DNA of 17,014 nt from Nitriliruptoraceae bacterium (GCA_007118045.1 SKTG01000139.1:1-17014); one strand, 5' to 3'; shown: positions 1-8,400, counted from the stretch's first letter. Numbers and translations are program-made. The notes: generated from the letters alone by a model not told the origin.

Positions 1-194
1 ACCACGTGGATGCCGCGCGATCGCGCCTGCGCAGCGACAGCGCCGAGCAGCGCGGATGTGCCCATCCCGGCGAGCCCGTGCACGAACGTCACGCTCGAAC
101 TCGACGTCTCGAGTGAGTCGACCAGGGTCGCCAGCTCCGCCTCGCGTCCGACGAAGGTGTCCGCCAGGTGCTCCTCGATCGTGCGCCGGCTCAT
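1..194 (-). CDS. Partial P-loop ATPase, probably N-terminus of an AAA/LuxR-type regulator
   Basis: The gene runs off the left edge; only the first 64 codons are present. The start at 194 is well supported by GGAGGAG, seven bases upstream of ATG on the minus strand. The peptide begins MSRRTIEEHLADTFVGREAEL and continues to a loop reading HGLAGMGTSALL near residues 44-55. The 'F-V-G-R-E-x-E-L' box followed about 25 residues later by a P-loop is the usual opening of AAA_16/LAL-type regulators, the same architecture as the gene at 3893. The Walker A lysine is missing: the loop reads G-x-x-x-x-G-T-S where G-x-x-x-x-G-K-S/T is expected, so nucleotide binding may be weak or lost. The C-terminal output domain lies outside the window, so 'LuxR regulator' is inference; another STAND-type ATPase is possible. 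Confidence 0.65.
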   Translation of the reverse strand, partial: MSRRTIEEHLADTFVGREAELATLVDSLETSSSSVTFVHGLAGMGTSALLGAVAAQARSRGIHV

Positions 195-726
195 CGTCGA
201 GCTCCTCCGAGCACGCCGTCGCGGCGCCACGCCCGAGCACCGCGCTCCACCGGGCCCATCGAGAGCATCCGACAGGCGATCGCGACTGTCCAGACGTCGG
301 CGGCAGGTGCCCCACTTCGGGGCGGTCGAGGCCTCGGCTCAGGACCTCGGGCAACGGTCAGCGAGGTAGGTGCTGCGCTCCACCTGGGACAGCTCACGGG
401 AGAGCTTGCCGCGAGCGATCGTGACCAGGCGACCTATCGGCATGGAACGTGACGGTCGACGGGATCGGAACGGACCCGGACGGTCCACCCTGCTCGAGGT
501 CCGAGACGGCGATGACGTCGACGCTGCACTCCTGCCCGCCGAGGGCGATCCGGTCACCCCCGGGGCTCGGTGTCACGCAGGATCCCCTCGAGCAGCCTGT
601 GGAAGGAGGCGGTCACGCCCGTGGGGCCGGGTACTGCCCCCGGCGCCGGATCCAGGCCGCTCCCGGCCAAACCGGGGTGTGATCCCCACCCGGTCGCTCA
701 CCCCGGACCCAGCGGGTACGGGGAGG
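195..726. other. 532-bp stretch without a convincing gene; possible decayed coding fragments
   Basis: No complete gene can be supported between the partial ATPase and the exporter permease. On the minus strand two short pieces look more protein-like than random. One ends at a TGA at 554-556 and finishes in FHRLLEGILRDTEPRG. The other begins at an ATG near 443 and ends at 339, containing GRLVTIARGKLSRELSQVER. Neither has a family I recognise, and they lie in different frames. A short GC hairpin (cccgg, 5-base loop, ccggg; 662-676) lies downstream of the permease gene but has no T-run, so it is at best a weak terminator candidate. Confidence 0.4.
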
Positions 727-1518
727 TCATCGCCCGGTTCGTCGGCGGAAGAGGAAGGCCGCGGCCGGGATCGCGAACACGACGATCCCGAAGCACCAGA
801 CGAGGGCGCGGTACCCGTGGTCACCCAGGTCTGTTCCGAGCAGGAGGGCCCGCAGGGTCTCGATGATCGGGGTCAGAGGCTGATTCTCGGCGAAGGCTCG
901 CAACGCCGGCGGGAGGGTCTCGGTCGGAACGAAGCCGCTGGAGACGTAAGGCAGGAACAGTACGACGAACGAGAAGCCACCAGCGGCCTCCACGGATCTG
1001 GCGCCGACCCCGATGACCACTCCGACCCATGCGATGGCCAGGATGTAGGCCGAGGTCATGCCGATGGCCGCGAGCCAGGCGCCGGGACTCGCGACGGCAT
1101 CGAACCCCAGCCCGATCGCGACACCGACAACGAGTGCAGAGGAGAAGAGGGTGCGGAGCAGAGCGGCCGTGACGTGCCCGGCGAACAGCGCTGCCGGTGA
1201 TGCCGGTGATGCCCGAAGCCGGTCGATCATCCCTGTGGACAGGTCTCGTGTGAGCGCAGTGGCGGTCAACGCCGCGCCGTAACCCGAGGTCAGGACAACG
1301 ATGCCTGGCACCACGTAGTCGACGTAGCTGCCCGGGGTCCGGAGCGCCCCACCCAGGACGTAGACGAACGCCAGTAGCACGAGCAGTGGGAGCAGCACGG
1401 TGACCAGGAGCCCGTCGAGGCTGCGCAACTCGTGGCGGATGCTGCGGCCGGTCAGCGCCCACGTGTCGTCGATCAACCACACGAGCGCCAACCGGTTGGC
1501 CGGTGCGCCGGCGGTCAT
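727..1518 (-). CDS. ABC-2 type exporter permease, DrrB-like
   Basis: This 263-residue protein is the membrane half of a DrrA/DrrB-type exporter, a family that pumps drugs, antibiotics or lipids out through the cytoplasmic membrane. Hydrophobic segments lie near residues 38-58, 68-90, 110-140, 146-172, 180-196 and 236-257, giving the six-helix ABC-2 topology. Conserved DrrB features are visible: RDLSTGMIDRLRASP (about 91-105), the F-V-P-T-E-T-L-P segment before the last helix, and ENQPLTPIIETLRALL (211-226). The length is normal for the family. The start ATG overlaps the stop of the upstream ATPase gene by four bases (ATGA at 1515-1518), so translation is coupled and the two make one transporter. 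The substrate cannot be read from the sequence. Confidence 0.93.
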   Translation of the reverse strand: MTAGAPANRLALVWLIDDTWALTGRSIRHELRSLDGLLVTVLLPLLVLLAFVYVLGGALRTPGSYVDYVVPGIVVLTSGYGAALTATALTRDLSTGMIDRLRASPASPAALFAGHVTAALLRTLFSSALVVGVAIGLGFDAVASPGAWLAAIGMTSAYILAIAWVGVVIGVGARSVEAAGGFSFVVLFLPYVSSGFVPTETLPPALRAFAENQPLTPIIETLRALLLGTDLGDHGYRALVWCFGIVVFAIPAAAFLFRRRTGR

Positions 1519-2450
1519 CGGTTGCTCTCCGGGCGAGAGCTCGTGGTCGCGGCGTCGAACACATCCTCGAGGGTGGGAGCGCTGACCTGTGTTCGAGCGA
1601 GCTCGATGCCCGCGCCGGCGAGCTCGTTGAGCGTCGATCGCAGCGCCTCGGGGCCGGCCAGTTGGGTGATCACGGCGCCGGTCGATGGGTCGAGAGAGGC
1701 GGTCGGCATCATGGCCATGGTTCGATCGAGGTCAGTGGCATCTCGAAGGTGCAGCTCCAGGCGCTCCGCTCCCACCTGCAACTTGAGTTGCTGTGAGGTT
1801 CCTCGCGTCACGAGGCGGCCGCGATCGAGCACCGCGATCTCGTCGGCCAAGCGGTCCGCTTCGTCGAGGTACTGCGTGGTGAGCAGGATGGTCACGCCAT
1901 CGCCAGCCAGCTCCCGGATGACGTTCCACAGCGTCCTTCGGCTTCGAGGATCGAGCCCGGTGGTGGGCTCGTCGAGGAAGAGAACGGGCGGGGCAGCGAT
2001 CAGGGCGGCGGCCAGATCGAGCCGGCGGCGCATGCCGCCGGAGTAGGTGCTCACCCGCTGGTCTGCGACATCGGGGAGGTCGAAGCGCTCGAGAAGTTCG
2101 GTTGCGAAGCGACGCATGGTGGCCCGATCGAGATGAGCCAGACGGCCGAACAGCAGCAGGTTCTCCCGGCCGGTGAGCAACTCGTCGACCGATGAGTACT
2201 GGCCGGCCAGCCCGACCATACGGCGCACGGCGGCCGCGTCGCGGTCCACGGCCCTGCCGCCGATGCGGACTCCACCTGCATCGAAGGGAAGCAACGTCGC
2301 GAGAATCCGAACGAGCGTCGTCTTGCCAGCTCCGTTCGGACCGAGGAGGCCGAGGATCGTGCCGCGAGGGATCGCGAGATCGATCCCTTCGAGGACGGCC
2401 TTGTCGCCGAACGACTTCCAGAGGTCGTCGACCTGCACCATCGCTGCCAT
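1515..2450 (-). CDS. ABC exporter ATPase, DrrA-like (daunorubicin-resistance type)
   Basis: From the start at 2450 the protein has 311 residues and is the ATP-hydrolysing subunit for the permease encoded next to it. All ABC motifs are present: Walker A GPNGAGKTT (37-45), Q-loop Gln84, signature STYSGGM (134-140), Walker B VLFLDEPTTGLDP (156-168), and a switch region TTQYLDEADRLAD (191-203) in which the usual H-loop histidine is glutamine, as is typical of DrrA proteins. The C-terminal third is the extra DrrA domain. The open frame continues to 2513, but that extension would be coded by the operator palindrome. ATG 2450 follows an AGGG motif and matches the family N-terminus. It is transcribed leftward with the permease, divergently from the TetR gene. 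Confidence 0.93.
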   Translation of the reverse strand: MAAMVQVDDLWKSFGDKAVLEGIDLAIPRGTILGLLGPNGAGKTTLVRILATLLPFDAGGVRIGGRAVDRDAAAVRRMVGLAGQYSSVDELLTGRENLLLFGRLAHLDRATMRRFATELLERFDLPDVADQRVSTYSGGMRRRLDLAAALIAAPPVLFLDEPTTGLDPRSRRTLWNVIRELAGDGVTILLTTQYLDEADRLADEIAVLDRGRLVTRGTSQQLKLQVGAERLELHLRDATDLDRTMAMMPTASLDPSTGAVITQLAGPEALRSTLNELAGAGIELARTQVSAPTLEDVFDAATTSSRPESNR

Positions 2451-2477
2451 AGCACCCTGGCTCCAAGCGGGACACCG

Positions 2478-2500
2478 ACCTGCGTATAATATACGCAGGT
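2478..2500. promoter_or_regulatory. 23-bp perfect palindrome, probable TetR operator over the divergent promoters
   Basis: The arms acctgcgtata and tatacgcaggt are exact reverse complements around a single central A. The site lies between the divergent exporter operon and the tetR-like gene. It contains an exact -10 consensus TATAAT on the plus strand (2485-2490), upstream of the repressor gene, and TATATT/TATTAT on the other strand, upstream of the exporter. The A/T-rich core stands out in very GC-rich DNA. A second, shorter inverted repeat (tgatgc-ac-gcatca, 2506-2519) follows directly. Size and position fit a TetR dimer operator controlling both directions. No good -35 box is seen for either direction. 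Binding is inferred. Confidence 0.75.
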
Positions 2501-2566
2501 GTATATGATGCACGCATCACGCGTGCTGAGTACGCACAGGCGCCGCGCATCGCTACAGTTGCGCCG

Positions 2567-3316
2567 ATGACCGACGCCGACGTACCGAAGCTTTCGGAGG
2601 GCCTCAGGCGCCTCTGGGGGGTGTCGTCCGTCACCGGCCGCGGGCCGCAGCCAGCGCTCAGCGTGGAGCGCATCGTCGCCACGGCCATCGAGATCGCCGA
2701 CCAGCACGGGCTCGCCGCGGTCACGATGAGTCGGGTCGCGGACCACCTCGGTGCCTCCACCATGGCGCTGTACCGACACGTGGCCAGCAAGAGCGAACTG
2801 CTGACCTTGATGGTCGACGGGGCCGCGGGACCACCACCGGCGTTGCCCCTCGATGCCGACTGGCGAACCGCCACTGAGACATGGGCCCGAGCGCTTGCGC
2901 GCGTCAGCCATGGGTGGGTCATCGAGGTTCCGATCTCCGGCCCTCCCATCGGTCCGAACTCCGTCGCCTGGATGGAGGCGGGGCTCCGAGCGTTACGCGA
3001 CAGCGGCCTGCCTCCCCTAGCGCGGCTCTCGGTGGTCACCACCCTCTCCGGTTACGTGCGGCAGCACAGCGCCCTGCTCAAGGACATGGATGCCCAGAGC
3101 GGGGGGCGCCCTCAGCGAGAACTCGAACTCGAGTGGAGCCAGACGCTGGCGACCCTGGTCGACCCCGAGGAGTTCCCTGAGGTGAGCTCGGTGCTCGCCA
3201 CTGAGGCCTTCGGCACAGGGAGCGAGGCCCCCGAGGGTGACCCGGACTTCGATTTCGGCCTCAGGTGCATCCTCGAAGGTGTCGCCCGACTCGCCGAGCG
3301 CCAAGCCACCGGGTAG
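2567..3316 (+). CDS. TetR/AcrR-family transcriptional repressor
   Basis: This is a 249-residue regulator. After about 30 extra N-terminal residues, a TetR_N domain spans roughly 33-80, with the helix-turn-helix VADHLGASTMALYRHVASKS near 57-76 and the classic 'LYRHVASKSELL' end. The C-terminal part is all-helical and resembles the ligand-binding domain of the TetR_C tetracycline-repressor-like group (motifs such as RVSHGWVIEVPISGPP and the LxGYVRQHSALL helix). It is divergent from the DrrA/DrrB operon with a palindrome between them, so it very probably represses the exporter and itself until a ligand binds. The ATG at 2567 has no clear Shine-Dalgarno sequence. Its end overlaps the tail of the broken SRPBCC frame on the other strand. 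Confidence 0.93.
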   Translation: MTDADVPKLSEGLRRLWGVSSVTGRGPQPALSVERIVATAIEIADQHGLAAVTMSRVADHLGASTMALYRHVASKSELLTLMVDGAAGPPPALPLDADWRTATETWARALARVSHGWVIEVPISGPPIGPNSVAWMEAGLRALRDSGLPPLARLSVVTTLSGYVRQHSALLKDMDAQSGGRPQRELELEWSQTLATLVDPEEFPEVSSVLATEAFGTGSEAPEGDPDFDFGLRCILEGVARLAERQATG

Positions 3317-3635
3317 GACCAGCCTTCGTGTCCGACGATGGTGGACCCGCTTCGCCGAGAGAAGCCGCGTCGTCCCGCTCGAGGACCGCCTTCAGTCTCG
3401 CCGGATGCGAGCCCAGGTCGCGCGCCATCACCCTGGCTGCGACCGGCGCGACGACGAACCCGAACCGGACACCCAGGCCGAGTGGTTCGACGTCCTGCAG
3501 CTACACCTGCTCGACCGAGGTCCGCCAGGTGGGGGTTCGGGGCTGGTCGGTCACGTAGGCGAACACCGACGCAGCGTCGCGATCGATCCAGATGCTTCGT
3601 TCAGCGCGCAGGCGTTCCCGCCCGTCCGCGGTCAC
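3261..3635 (-). pseudogene. Broken SRPBCC-fold (polyketide cyclase/dehydrase-like) gene
   Basis: The minus-strand frame starts at GTG 3635 with a good Shine-Dalgarno sequence (AGGAG, eight bases upstream). It reads RSIWIDRDAASVFAYVTDQP and TWRTSVEQV, a typical SRPBCC N-terminus. It then meets an in-frame TAG at 3501-3503. Beyond the stop, the same frame gives LGLGVRFGFVVAPVAARVMA and later PARLKAVLE. The first few residues are the usual 'G-x-G-x-R-F' strand, but what follows is the family's C-terminal helix. About 70-80 residues of the central beta-sheet are therefore missing, with the frame preserved. Clear homology ends near 3370; the frame continues to a TGA at 3261-3263, overlapping the end of the TetR gene. 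The family assignment rests on motif recognition only. Confidence 0.72.
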
Positions 3636-3892
3636 GGAACGATCTCCTGGACGACCTGGCACCGACTATGCGGCGTTGGCGGTCCGGCGGCAAGCGCGCG
3701 AAGGATGTCGGGTGGCTCCGCACGAGGACCCACGCGGCGGGCCTCGCAGGGAGTCGCGCGCCACAGTTCGTCCTACCGCCGTTCCAGAGCGGTCACCGCG
3801 TCGTCGAGGTGGCGGGCCCGCCAACCGAAGGTGGCACTTCACATCCGCGCCGGATGGGGCCATGATGGTCCGGAGGCGCGCTGCCATGTCGC

Positions 3893-6472
3893 ATGCAGCG
3901 CCTGTCGACCATGAGCGGGTTGTTGGAGCGGGACGCCGACCTCGCGGTGCTGCGGAGCGCGGCGAGCTCCGCGTCGCAGGGGCGGGGGGCCGTCGTGCTC
4001 GTCTCCGGCGAAGCGGGCATCGGCAAGTCGAGCCTGATCCAGGCGTGGGTGTCCGACCCTGGCCGCACCACCCGGCCCCTCGTAGGTTGGTGCGATGACC
4101 TGCTGACCAGCCGCACCCTCGGGCCGTTGCGTGACATCGCTCGGGCTTCCGGCGGACCGCTCGCTGACGCGGTGGCGGCCGCCGACACCGGCGGGGTGTT
4201 CGAGAGCGTGCTGGAGCTCATGCGCGATCCGTTGCGTGTGATCGCGATCGTGATCGAGGACGCTCACTGGGCGGACGAGGCGACCCTCGACGTGGTCCGC
4301 TACGTCGGCCGGCGGGTGGGCGGGTTGCCCGGCCTGCTGGTGGTCACCTTCCGTGAGGACGAGCTCGATGCCGAACATCCGCTTCGGGGAGTGATCGGAG
4401 CGCTACCGGCGCGGACCACGCACCGGGTCCGCCTGAAGCCGCTCAGTGCCGAGGCGGTCGCACACCTGACCGAGGGTTGCGGGCTCGACCCGCACGAGGC
4501 GGTGCGTGTCACCGGCGGGAACCCGTTCTTCGTCACCGAGGTCGCGCGTGGCATCTCGGCGGTACCGGACACGGTCGCCGATGCCGTGCTCGCCCGTCTG
4601 CGTCACCTGCCGAGCGAGGCCAAGCGGGCGGTCGAGCAGCTCTCGGTGGTTCCTCGAGCGACTCCGATGGCCGTGGTATCCCAGCTGGGTGTGCGCCCCG
4701 AGGTGGCCGCGGCAGCCGAACAGCGCGGCCTGCTCGAGGTGGACGGCACCCATCTGCGGTTCCGGCATGAGCTCGCACGCCGGGCGGTGGAACGTTCGGT
4801 TCCCGTCAGCCTGCGTCGTGCCGATCACGACCGGGTCCTCGACGTGTTGCTCGGGGTCGACACGCCGGCTGCGTGGCTGCTGCACCACGCGGTGGAGGCG
4901 GGGCGCAGCGAGGTCGTCGTCGAGCTCGGGCCGCTGGCCGCTGAGGACGCGTTCGCGGCCGGGTCGCACCGTGAGGCGCTCCGCTACCAGCGGGTCACCC
5001 TCGCGCAGGGAGAGCACCTCGACCCGCGGGTGCGCGCCACGCTGCTGGAGCAGCACGCCTGGACCTTCTACAACCTGCACCACCTGCGCGATGCGGTGGT
5101 GGCGGCCGACGGGGCCGTCACGTCGAGGGAGCAGCTCGGCGACCCCGGACCGCTCGCCCAGGCGTTGCTGACCCAGTCACGCATGCGGTGGATGACCCGC
5201 GACCGACAGGGCGCGTTGGCATCCGAGGAGCGGGCGAGCGCCCTCGCTGCCAGCTCCGATGATCCCCAGGTCGCTGCCCTGGCCGTGCAGCAACGTATCT
5301 CGCTGTGGGTGCTCACCGGCCGGTGCTCGGATGCCCTCGGCCTGGCCGACGAGGCCCGTCAGCTGGCCAGGCGCGCCCGTCGGGGCGACCTCGAGGGCCT
5401 GCTGCTCGCGTACCACGGTTGGGCCCGCGCGCTCGTCGGTGATCTCGACGGGGCCGCGGACGTGGGCGCCGGTCTCGACGTGGCTCATCGCACGGGCCAG
5501 CTCGAGGCGGCGGCCCGCGGCTACGCGATCCTGTCGACCCTGCTCGTGTCAGCCGGGATGTGGGACGAGGCCGAACGACGCATCGACGAGGCGCTGGCCT
5601 TCTTCGACGATCACGACTTCCATGCGCACCGCTACAACGTCGCGTCACAACAGGCGTTGTTGTGGTGCTATCGGGGAAGCTTCGAGAAGGCCGAGACCAC
5701 CCTCCGCCAGCTGCTCGACTCGGTCGAGTCCGCCGGCGTGCTCGAGGGCCTGGTGCTGGGCGCGTTGGCCCAGGTGGCGGTGCGGCGCGGGGCCCCTGAT
5801 GCGGAGAAGCTGGTCGAGCGGGCCTGGGCCGCCACGACCGCCGCGGGCCCGATGGTCTTCGTCGGGGCCGCCGCGGTGGCACGCGTGGAGCACGCGTCGT
5901 TGACCGGCGACCCCGCGCTGGCGCGCATCGTCACCGAGGCGCTCGCGCAACCGCTCGATCCGAGCCGCCGTGGCGCGGTGCTGCGCGTGGCCAGCCTCGC
6001 AGGCATCGAGGTGGTCACGACCGACCCCGTCGCCGAACCCTACGTCACCGCATTGCAGGGACGATGGCACGCGGCTGCGGAGCAGTGGCGGCGACGTGGC
6101 GGACACTACGAGCGGGCCATCGAGCTCCTCGCATCAGGCGAGGTCGAGCCCACTCTGGAAGCGCTCGACGTCCTGGACCACCTCGGCGCCGCTCCGGCTG
6201 CGCGTCTCGCCCGCAAGCAGTTGCGCACCATCGGGGTTCGCCACGTCCCGCGCGGACCACGGGCGGAGACCCGTCAGCACCCGGCTGGCCTCACTGGTCG
6301 GCAGGCCGAAGTCATCGACCTCGTCGCTGACGGGCTCACCAACGCGCAGATCGCCGAGCGGCTCGTGCTCTCGGTCCGAACCGTCGACCACCATGTGGCA
6401 GCTGCGCTGCAGAAGCTCGGTGTGGCCTCGCGCGCCGAGGTCGCCGCCCGCTTGCGAAGCATGGTGTCGTAG
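3893..6472 (+). CDS. Large ATP-binding LuxR-family transcriptional regulator (LAL type)
   Basis: This 859-residue protein has the LAL (MalT-like) layout. An N-terminal AAA_16 ATPase domain carries Walker A GEAGIGKS (39-46) and Walker B IAIVIEDAHWAD (117-127). A long alpha-helical, TPR-like middle follows (about 330-750). A C-terminal LuxR helix-turn-helix covers about 800-859 (LTGRQAEVIDLVADGLTNAQ ... LSVRTVDHHVAAALQKLGV). Such proteins bind ATP and an inducer, then activate promoters. The start is uncertain. ATG 3893 lies 16 bases after GGAGG, whereas ATG 3911 gives MSGLLERDADLAVL, which fits the family better but has no clear ribosome site. It stands alone, convergent with the GerW-like gene, so its targets are unknown. 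Confidence 0.92.
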   Translation: MQRLSTMSGLLERDADLAVLRSAASSASQGRGAVVLVSGEAGIGKSSLIQAWVSDPGRTTRPLVGWCDDLLTSRTLGPLRDIARASGGPLADAVAAADTGGVFESVLELMRDPLRVIAIVIEDAHWADEATLDVVRYVGRRVGGLPGLLVVTFREDELDAEHPLRGVIGALPARTTHRVRLKPLSAEAVAHLTEGCGLDPHEAVRVTGGNPFFVTEVARGISAVPDTVADAVLARLRHLPSEAKRAVEQLSVVPRATPMAVVSQLGVRPEVAAAAEQRGLLEVDGTHLRFRHELARRAVERSVPVSLRRADHDRVLDVLLGVDTPAAWLLHHAVEAGRSEVVVELGPLAAEDAFAAGSHREALRYQRVTLAQGEHLDPRVRATLLEQHAWTFYNLHHLRDAVVAADGAVTSREQLGDPGPLAQALLTQSRMRWMTRDRQGALASEERASALAASSDDPQVAALAVQQRISLWVLTGRCSDALGLADEARQLARRARRGDLEGLLLAYHGWARALVGDLDGAADVGAGLDVAHRTGQLEAAARGYAILSTLLVSAGMWDEAERRIDEALAFFDDHDFHAHRYNVASQQALLWCYRGSFEKAETTLRQLLDSVESAGVLEGLVLGALAQVAVRRGAPDAEKLVERAWAATTAAGPMVFVGAAAVARVEHASLTGDPALARIVTEALAQPLDPSRRGAVLRVASLAGIEVVTTDPVAEPYVTALQGRWHAAAEQWRRRGGHYERAIELLASGEVEPTLEALDVLDHLGAAPAARLARKQLRTIGVRHVPRGPRAETRQHPAGLTGRQAEVIDLVADGLTNAQIAERLVLSVRTVDHHVAAALQKLGVASRAEVAARLRSMVS

Positions 6473-6592
6473 GAGCGCGGATGGCACGGGCCGGAGACGT
6501 GAGCCGACATCTGGGCGTGTCGCCGCGACGAACTGTCGGGGAACCGGTGATCATAGAAGCTCGCTCGCGCGGTGGTGGCAGTCGCGGACCGG

Positions 6593-6940
6593 TCAGGTCT
6601 GCGAACGGGACTTCAACCACCTCGTCGCCACGCTGCGCCAGGTGAGCAACGCCAACACGGCAACGACCTGGGCACCGACGACGATCCGGGTGACGTCGAC
6701 GGCCGGCTGCCAGCGCACCCGGTCCCCTGTGAGCACGTACACCCCCGCCGGGTGGACGGCGAGCCCACCGCCACCGCCGACGCCCTGGCCCTCTGCGGAG
6801 TCACCCTGGCCGCCTCCTCCCCCACCCTGGATCTTGGCGACCGGGAGCACGGTGATGCCGTTGTGCTCGTAGGGCTCCCCGAACACCCGCTTGACCGTGA
6901 GGGCGTCGCGTGCGTCGGCGATCAACTGTTCCACATCCAT
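6593..6940 (-). CDS. GerW/YtfJ-family protein (sporulation protein YtfJ-like) with C-terminal membrane helix
   Basis: From ATG 6940 the product has 115 residues; AGGAGGA lies about six bases upstream, which decides this start over the longer open frame to 7048. The core matches the Spore_YtfJ/GerW family: FGEPYEHNGITVLPVAKIQG, then a glycine-rich loop (GGGGGG...GVGGGGG, about 39-59), then HPAGVYVLTGDRVRWQPAVD. The last third holds one hydrophobic helix (IVVGAQVVAVLALLTW, about 86-101), so it is probably a small membrane-anchored protein. GerW homologues occur in spore-forming Firmicutes and in many actinobacteria, where their role is largely unassigned. It lies 104 bp downstream of the glycosyltransferase on the same strand and could share its transcript. 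Confidence 0.85.
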   Translation of the reverse strand: MDVEQLIADARDALTVKRVFGEPYEHNGITVLPVAKIQGGGGGGQGDSAEGQGVGGGGGLAVHPAGVYVLTGDRVRWQPAVDVTRIVVGAQVVAVLALLTWRSVATRWLKSRSQT

Positions 6941-7044
6941 GGATGTTCCTCCTCGTCGCGTCCTAGCTCGGTGGTTACTGGTTGCAGCGCGGCTGCCAGC
7001 GCCTGGTGGCCGTGCTGGGCGCCGACGACGCAGCTTCTCACCGG

Positions 7045-8400
7045 TCACCCTTCGGCGCTGCCGGTACCGCGAGTTTCCCAGCGCGACCGTCCACCGTACG
7101 ACGATGCGAGTGCCTCCAGCTCGTGACGAGCGGCTCGTGCGCCGACCTCGTCGGCGATGGTCTCTGCCAGTCGACGGGCTGCCTCGGTGTGATCCGGACT
7201 CGCCAGTAGCTGCTGCACGCTGCGACGGATCGCTCGAGCACCGGCCCTCCGCTTCAGCCGCACGCCGACACCCGAGACTTCGACCCGGGCGGCGTTGTCC
7301 GCTTGATCGCGCCCCTGCGGGATGCAGACCACGGGCACCCCGTGGGCGAGCGCCTTGATGACGGTGCCATGCCCGCCGTGAGTGACCACCGCGCTCGCAT
7401 GGGGCAGGACCGCAGCGTGCGGGGCAGAGCTCACGACGACCACGTCGTCGGCGGTGGGGAGCTCCTCCGGTGGGACCACAGCTCCGAGCGTGACGAGGGC
7501 CCTGACGGGCAACGCACCCAGCGCGGCGATCGTGCGTTGGAGCACACGACCCTGATCCTGGAAGGTCGAGCCGAAGCTGACGAGCACCAGAGGCTCCGCG
7601 TGATCAGCGGACCAAGGATCCTCCCAAGCCTCCACCCAGGTCGGATCGTCGAGTTGAGGACCGACGTAGCGCACGATCGACGGCAAGCGCACCGCTGGCA
7701 GATCGTAGGACTGCGAGGTCAGCACGAGCACACGGTCCGCGCGCAGCACCTGGTGCTCCACCGACGCGAGCGGGCCGAGTCCGACCGCTTCGCGCGCCTG
7801 GTTCAGCGCGCCGAGCCCTCTCGCATCCGTGAACCGCCTCATCAACGCGCGAAGTGTCCGGTCCCGGACGCGTCCCAACCCGGTTCTCGCCGGACGCAGC
7901 CCGAGACCGGGAGGCGGGACCCCCTCACCGAGCGTGAAGGGCATGTGCCATAGGACCGCGGTCGGCAGCCCGGATGCCTCGGCTCCGATCTGAGCTCCGA
8001 ACAGCATCGAGTCCACCACCACCACGTCGGCAGGCTCCCGCATCAGCTCGGCCAGGACGTCCCGCGCGTAGCTCTCGGCCGGATCGAACGACACCGTCTT
8101 GAACAGTCGCTCGATCTGGCCGACCCGCGTTCGCTGCTCCCAATCCCGGAAGATGTCGTCCTTCCGGCTGCGCAGGTCGTGGTGCGGCGCGAGGCGATAC
8201 GCCGAGAACCCGCAACCCGCCGCGCGTGCCTCCTCCTCGACCGCAGGGTCGGCGAGCACTCGGACACGGTGCCCGCATCGCACGAGTTCACGCGCGACGC
8301 CCAGTTGTACGGGGACGTTCCCGCCCCCCTGCCACATCACGAACAGGAACTTCTGCTGTGCACCTGTCCGTTGCGATCCTGGCGCCATCTCGTCGTCCAT
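7045..8400 (-). CDS. Family-1 (GT-B, MGT-like) glycosyltransferase
   Basis: From ATG 8400 this is a 451-residue GT-B enzyme of the UGT/macrolide-glycosyltransferase type, which moves a sugar from a nucleotide-sugar donor to a small hydrophobic or antibiotic-like acceptor. The N-terminal Rossmann part begins KFLFVMWQGGGNVPVQLGVA, with the acceptor-side helix 'H-R-V-R-V-L-A-D'. The C-terminal part has LVLVSFGSTFQDQG and the donor-binding signature THGGHGTV (340-347), ALAHGVPVVCIPQGRDQADN and a following glutamate. The longer open frame to 8472 is rejected because GGGAGG lies five bases before ATG 8400. Donor and acceptor cannot be told from sequence; glycosylation of a lipid, carotenoid or xenobiotic are all possible. 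No biosynthetic cluster surrounds it. Confidence 0.9.
   Translation of the reverse strand: MDDEMAPGSQRTGAQQKFLFVMWQGGGNVPVQLGVARELVRCGHRVRVLADPAVEEEARAAGCGFSAYRLAPHHDLRSRKDDIFRDWEQRTRVGQIERLFKTVSFDPAESYARDVLAELMREPADVVVVDSMLFGAQIGAEASGLPTAVLWHMPFTLGEGVPPPGLGLRPARTGLGRVRDRTLRALMRRFTDARGLGALNQAREAVGLGPLASVEHQVLRADRVLVLTSQSYDLPAVRLPSIVRYVGPQLDDPTWVEAWEDPWSADHAEPLVLVSFGSTFQDQGRVLQRTIAALGALPVRALVTLGAVVPPEELPTADDVVVVSSAPHAAVLPHASAVVTHGGHGTVIKALAHGVPVVCIPQGRDQADNAARVEVSGVGVRLKRRAGARAIRRSVQQLLASPDHTEAARRLAETIADEVGARAARHELEALASSYGGRSRWETRGTGSAEG

Noticed and set aside
662..676. GC hairpin downstream of the permease gene
   Set aside because: A five-base stem without a T-run is not enough to call a terminator.
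370..1200. 276-codon plus-strand open frame
   Set aside because: It lies antisense to the permease gene; its product is Arg/Gly/Asp-rich without motifs, a product of GC-rich third positions.
1732..3042. 436-codon minus-strand open frame
   Set aside because: It overlaps the ABC ATPase and is antisense to the TetR gene, both of which carry clear family motifs in other frames.
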